Assembly: GCA_965365465.1 (NCBI GenBank)
Contig: CBDUBU010000197.1
Location: forward strand, 1-7,616
Source of the DNA: CBDUBU01 sp965365465
GTDB lineage: Bacteria > Bacteroidota > Rhodothermia > Rhodothermales > DASSAV01
Length of the DNA: 7,616 nt
Direction of reading: 5' to 3'
Shown one piece after another: positions 4,860-7,616 of this stretch. The notes under the pieces were generated by a model that saw nothing but the letters and a program-made list of their open reading frames with translations, was not told where the DNA came from and did no database searches. A program made the position numbers and the translations under genes. Numbering within the stretch: position 1 is the first letter of the stretch; each line of letters opens with the position of its first letter.

Positions 4860-7334
4860 TCAAAAGGTATGGCCAATGCCAAAGTGCGGCGTCAGGTTTC
4901 GCAACCCATCAGGCAGCACTCCATCGCCGCGCCGCGCCGGATCGTATATCTTGAAGCCCAGATCGAATCGTACAATCAGGTATTCCCAGGCAATCCGCAA
5001 GCCGACCCCTGAGCCAACTCCAAATTCGCGGTAAAACGAGCTGAAGCGGAAACGTCCCTGTGGGTCTCCCGGATTGCGAGGGCCAAACCAGACGTTTCCT
5101 GCATCGGTAAAGGCTACTGCCATCCAATCTGCAGCCAGAATGTTGCGCAGGAAAGTGCCCCGCACCTCAATGGCTGCCTCCAGCTTGACATCTCCTCCCA
5201 GAATATTCGTTGCGTAACTTCCTGTGGAATCGGCATCGGCTGAAAACCTCACGGAACCGGGACCAAGCTCTCGCAGGCCCCAGCCGCGCACGCTGGAGGC
5301 TCCTCCGCTATAGAAACGCCGGTCGAAAGGAACTACATTCGCTTTACCCGTAGGATGCGAAACCCCGCCAATAAACTTCCAGGCAAGAACTGCGCTCCGC
5401 CCAATGGGCCGGTACTGCCGTAAATCTCCCACAAGGCGCACGTACTGCCGGTAGACCAACCGGTTGCTTATACGCTCCCCCCGGAAAATCGGTAAGCCGG
5501 GCAGGCTCCCTTCGAGCGAATCGGGGGAATAGACGAAGCGGTCAAATAGATAGGGAAGGTTGCCTCCCACTTCAAAGGCCCCCTCGTAACTGTAACCCCG
5601 GTTGCGTCGCAAAGGATTGACGCGGGCAGAGCGTAGCGTATACCGGAAGGCGCTGTTCACCTGAGGCTGTGTATAGTCTTCCAGAATCTGTGCACGCTGA
5701 ACAGGGTCCCTTACGAGTGCGGTATCTCCCCGTCCCAGAATCTTGTCCAGGAAGTCGCGCTGAAAAAACCGAAGGGTATCGGGGTTGCTCAGGCTCAGGT
5801 CGGGAATGTCCACAAGAGAGACAAGTGTTGGCGTGTGCTGCATTTCCAGGCGCGCACGGGCCAGACCGCGCCCCCGAATAATCAAACGTAGTTCATCGCG
5901 GCGAGCGGTAAGCAGGCTAAAGGAAAACCTCGTTTTTGCATCATACAGATTCAGCAGCCGGTCGAGGCTGCGAAACGGAGCCACCAGATAGGGGAAAACA
6001 AGCGAGGCGGATACCTCTGCCTGCGCCGATAGTGTGGAATCGCTAACCAGGTCGGCTGAAACAGAACCCGTACCTCGAATCTGGAATGATTCGCCGCCCC
6101 CTAGCAGGTTGGCATTTGCATACGAGAGCCCAACCCCGGTCCCCAGTTCATCGTCCGACCCGGCAAGCACACCACTACGCTGAAGCATAAAAACTTCCAG
6201 CCGAATCTGATGTCGCCTCCGGGTTCTCAGTTCAATCCGATGGTCAAGGCGCGGCGCGGCCCCCCATCTCTCGCGGGTCGTATCCGGCGCAAGCGATACG
6301 ATGTTGGAGAACGAAAAGACATTTGTAGCCTCTAGCCGGCGTTTCGTCGCCAGCAGATGCGCTTGATTGTACCACGCCCCTGGCTCGAACTGAAGCGTCT
6401 GCAGCAACATATCCGGCTGGAGCCGTCGTTCGTTGCGAATGCCTGCGGGAACCGCTCCTCCCCCGGAATCGTCGTCCGGCGCCCGCCGCTGCAACGTGTC
6501 CTGCCTCAAGGGCAGCCCGGCTTCAGGCCCTGCAACGTCAAAATGCACATCCCCGAACCGAAAACGATCTCCCGGACGAATCCTGAAATCGATGTCGATG
6601 GAGTCCGGCGCTTGCTCTCGCGCAATGGCGCGAATGGAATCTCTGGAAATGGCCGCATATCCCTCGTTGCGCAGGAAGGTGAGGATGCGACGGCGTTCTT
6701 CGAGCAAAGTAGATTCCGAGTAGCGCTGGCTGCGCGTTACAAACTGCAGCGGGTCGCCGCGGTCGCTAATCTGCGGACGGAGCAGCGACCCCCGTACCAG
6801 ACGCTGTTTTTGCTCGAATGACAGCATCTCTACGCCATCGTACCTTACGCTGCGGATATAGGTAGCTGGTCCCCGGTCGATTTCAAAAGTCACCTGTGCG
6901 CGGTTTCCATGTGCTGAAGTATCTACCTGTACCGCTATCTGGGAGTCTCGAAATCCTTCCTGATAATAAAACAGGCGCAGCCGCCCGGCGTCGGCTGCCA
7001 GCAACGTGGAATCCAGATAAGCAGGCGCCTCACCGCTCGCCATGAATGCTTCCCCTACACGTTCACCCAGGCTTCCGGAGGCCCCAAGACGGTAAAGCCA
7101 CAACCACCATGTGAAACCTGGAATACCCAGAAACCGGCGGTTGGGCTTTGTATGCGTACGCAGCGCAAGCACATCGTCAGAGAAGAAGTTGTTTCCCTCG
7201 AAACGAACTTTTGTGACGATGGGCCTGCCATGAGAAGAATCAGGCGGAGCATCAGTCGAAGCAGCTTCAGCGGGAAAAGCAAAGCCGGGCAGGAAAAGCA
7301 GAATGCCGAGAAGGGCAAATTTCAGCGCAGACAA
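4860..7334 (-). CDS. Omp85 (BamA/TamA family) outer membrane protein, TamL-like
   Basis: Omp85 proteins insert or translocate other proteins at the outer membrane using periplasmic POTRA domains and a 16-strand barrel. With the TTG start at 7334 the product is 824 residues and opens with a normal Sec signal peptide (SALKFALLGILLFLPGFAFPAEA). Residues about 38-348 are POTRA-like, including KPNRRFLGIPGF and GEAPAYLDSTLL ... YYQEGF, which recall Bacteroidota TamL. The barrel occupies about 362-824. It carries FYSGGASSVRGWG (Arg683-Gly684, the loop-6 RG motif), FTDAGNVW (742-749) and a C-terminal Phe (GHTF), the usual barrel assembly signal. There is no lipobox Cys, unlike typical TamL. The start is uncertain: the only in-frame candidates after the upstream gene's stop are TTG at 7334 and TTG at 7412, neither with a clear ribosome site. 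The frame continues upstream but overlaps the DUF2795 gene. No tamB lies in view. Confidence 0.9.
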   Translation of the reverse strand: MSALKFALLGILLFLPGFAFPAEAASTDAPPDSSHGRPIVTKVRFEGNNFFSDDVLALRTHTKPNRRFLGIPGFTWWLWLYRLGASGSLGERVGEAFMASGEAPAYLDSTLLAADAGRLRLFYYQEGFRDSQIAVQVDTSAHGNRAQVTFEIDRGPATYIRSVRYDGVEMLSFEQKQRLVRGSLLRPQISDRGDPLQFVTRSQRYSESTLLEERRRILTFLRNEGYAAISRDSIRAIAREQAPDSIDIDFRIRPGDRFRFGDVHFDVAGPEAGLPLRQDTLQRRAPDDDSGGGAVPAGIRNERRLQPDMLLQTLQFEPGAWYNQAHLLATKRRLEATNVFSFSNIVSLAPDTTRERWGAAPRLDHRIELRTRRRHQIRLEVFMLQRSGVLAGSDDELGTGVGLSYANANLLGGGESFQIRGTGSVSADLVSDSTLSAQAEVSASLVFPYLVAPFRSLDRLLNLYDAKTRFSFSLLTARRDELRLIIRGRGLARARLEMQHTPTLVSLVDIPDLSLSNPDTLRFFQRDFLDKILGRGDTALVRDPVQRAQILEDYTQPQVNSAFRYTLRSARVNPLRRNRGYSYEGAFEVGGNLPYLFDRFVYSPDSLEGSLPGLPIFRGERISNRLVYRQYVRLVGDLRQYRPIGRSAVLAWKFIGGVSHPTGKANVVPFDRRFYSGGASSVRGWGLRELGPGSVRFSADADSTGSYATNILGGDVKLEAAIEVRGTFLRNILAADWMAVAFTDAGNVWFGPRNPGDPQGRFRFSSFYREFGVGSGVGLRIAWEYLIVRFDLGFKIYDPARRGDGVLPDGLRNLTPHFGIGHTF

Positions 7335-7431
7335 GAAAGCGCTGTGACAGAGGCTGCTATGGGCCGAACTGGAAAACGGTGTGATCCGTACATACCAGGC
7401 ATACAGCCCCAATCTTTGAACAGTGAAGGAG

Positions 7432-7616
7432 CTACTCTTCCTCGAAGTAAAAATCATCATCCGCCGTGGGGTAATCCGGCCAGATTTCTTCGATACTCTC
7501 GTAGGGTTCCCCATCGTCTTCGATATTGCGCAGATTCTCGATGACTTCAAAAGGCGCTCCCGTACGCTCGGCATAGTCGATGAGTTCATCTTTCGTGGCA
7601 GGCCACGGCGCATCTT
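7432..7616 (-). CDS. DUF2795 protein, C-terminal part (5' end outside window)
   Basis: The minus-strand frame starting at base 7614 is open to a TAG at 7434-7432 and encodes 60 residues, including APWPATKDELIDYAERTGAP, FEVIENLRNIEDDGEPYESI and EEIWPDYPTADDDFYFEEE. This matches what I know of DUF2795 proteins of Bacteroidota-like bacteria: a PATKDELIDYA helix, a GAP turn, an ExxENL helix, a YESIEEIWPDYP tail and an acidic end. The function is unknown; these are small soluble proteins of roughly 70 residues, so perhaps 10-20 residues are missing. The gene ends 19-97 bases before the possible Omp85 starts and may share its transcript. No start codon is visible in this frame before the window edge. 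Confidence 0.85.
   Translation of the reverse strand, partial: DAPWPATKDELIDYAERTGAPFEVIENLRNIEDDGEPYESIEEIWPDYPTADDDFYFEEE

Noticed and set aside
4834..4860. Possible bidirectional terminator between the convergent DUF4097 and Omp85 genes
   Set aside because: Only a 5-bp stem (GCGTT 4838-4842 with AACGC 4847-4851) and a short direct repeat CGCGAGCGT are present, with no T-tract.
4406..4882. Minus-strand frame of 158 residues opposite the DUF4097 gene, rich in LPPEV motifs
   Set aside because: Its LPPEV periodicity is just the antisense reading of the TSGGS repeat; it overlaps a well-supported gene and reaches into the convergent neighbour.
6357..6821. Plus-strand frames opposite the Omp85 gene
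   Set aside because: They are antisense to the POTRA region and have no domain or ribosome site.

Overview
The window looks like chromosomal DNA from a GC-rich, Gram-negative member of the Rhodothermota/Bacteroidota lineage. This is inferred from gene content only: a PKD plus OmpA-like protein, a DUF4097 repeat protein, a DUF2795 protein of the Bacteroidota type, and an Omp85 protein whose N-terminal region resembles the Bacteroidota TamL group. Most products act in the cell envelope. No integrase, transposase, CRISPR array, tRNA or rRNA is visible.

Layout, left to right. Bases 1-789 (+) are the 3' end of an OmpA-family envelope gene, closed by a very strong hairpin terminator (817-864). Bases 865-1474 hold no convincing gene but contain several structured sequences: a compound inverted repeat (931-978), a nested inverted repeat resembling a dispersed intergenic element (1065-1152) and a cluster of CGCAAAA motifs (1248-1367). 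Next, on the minus strand, come a small glycine-rich lipoprotein gene (1475-2026) and, about 260 bp upstream of it, a solitary tldD (2291-3763). tldD is divergent from a plus-strand DUF4097 beta-repeat protein gene (3843-4844), with a 79-bp shared upstream region. That gene converges on a minus-strand Omp85 gene (4860 to about 7334), leaving only 15 bp between the stop codons. At the right edge, the 3' end of a DUF2795 gene (7432-7616, minus) lies immediately upstream of the Omp85 gene. The longest open frame for the Omp85 gene runs through this DUF2795 gene in another frame, so the upstream part of that frame is almost certainly not translated.

The genes do not form one pathway that can be proved from the sequence. 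OmpA-like, lipoprotein, DUF4097 and Omp85 products are all exported and could share the envelope; TldD and the DUF2795 protein are cytoplasmic. I found no convincing new system. The more distinctive points are the exact 18-residue TSGGS repeat ladder, the loss of the usual peptidoglycan-contact Asp in the OmpA domain, the non-ATG starts of tldD and the Omp85 gene, and the structured gap at 865-1474.
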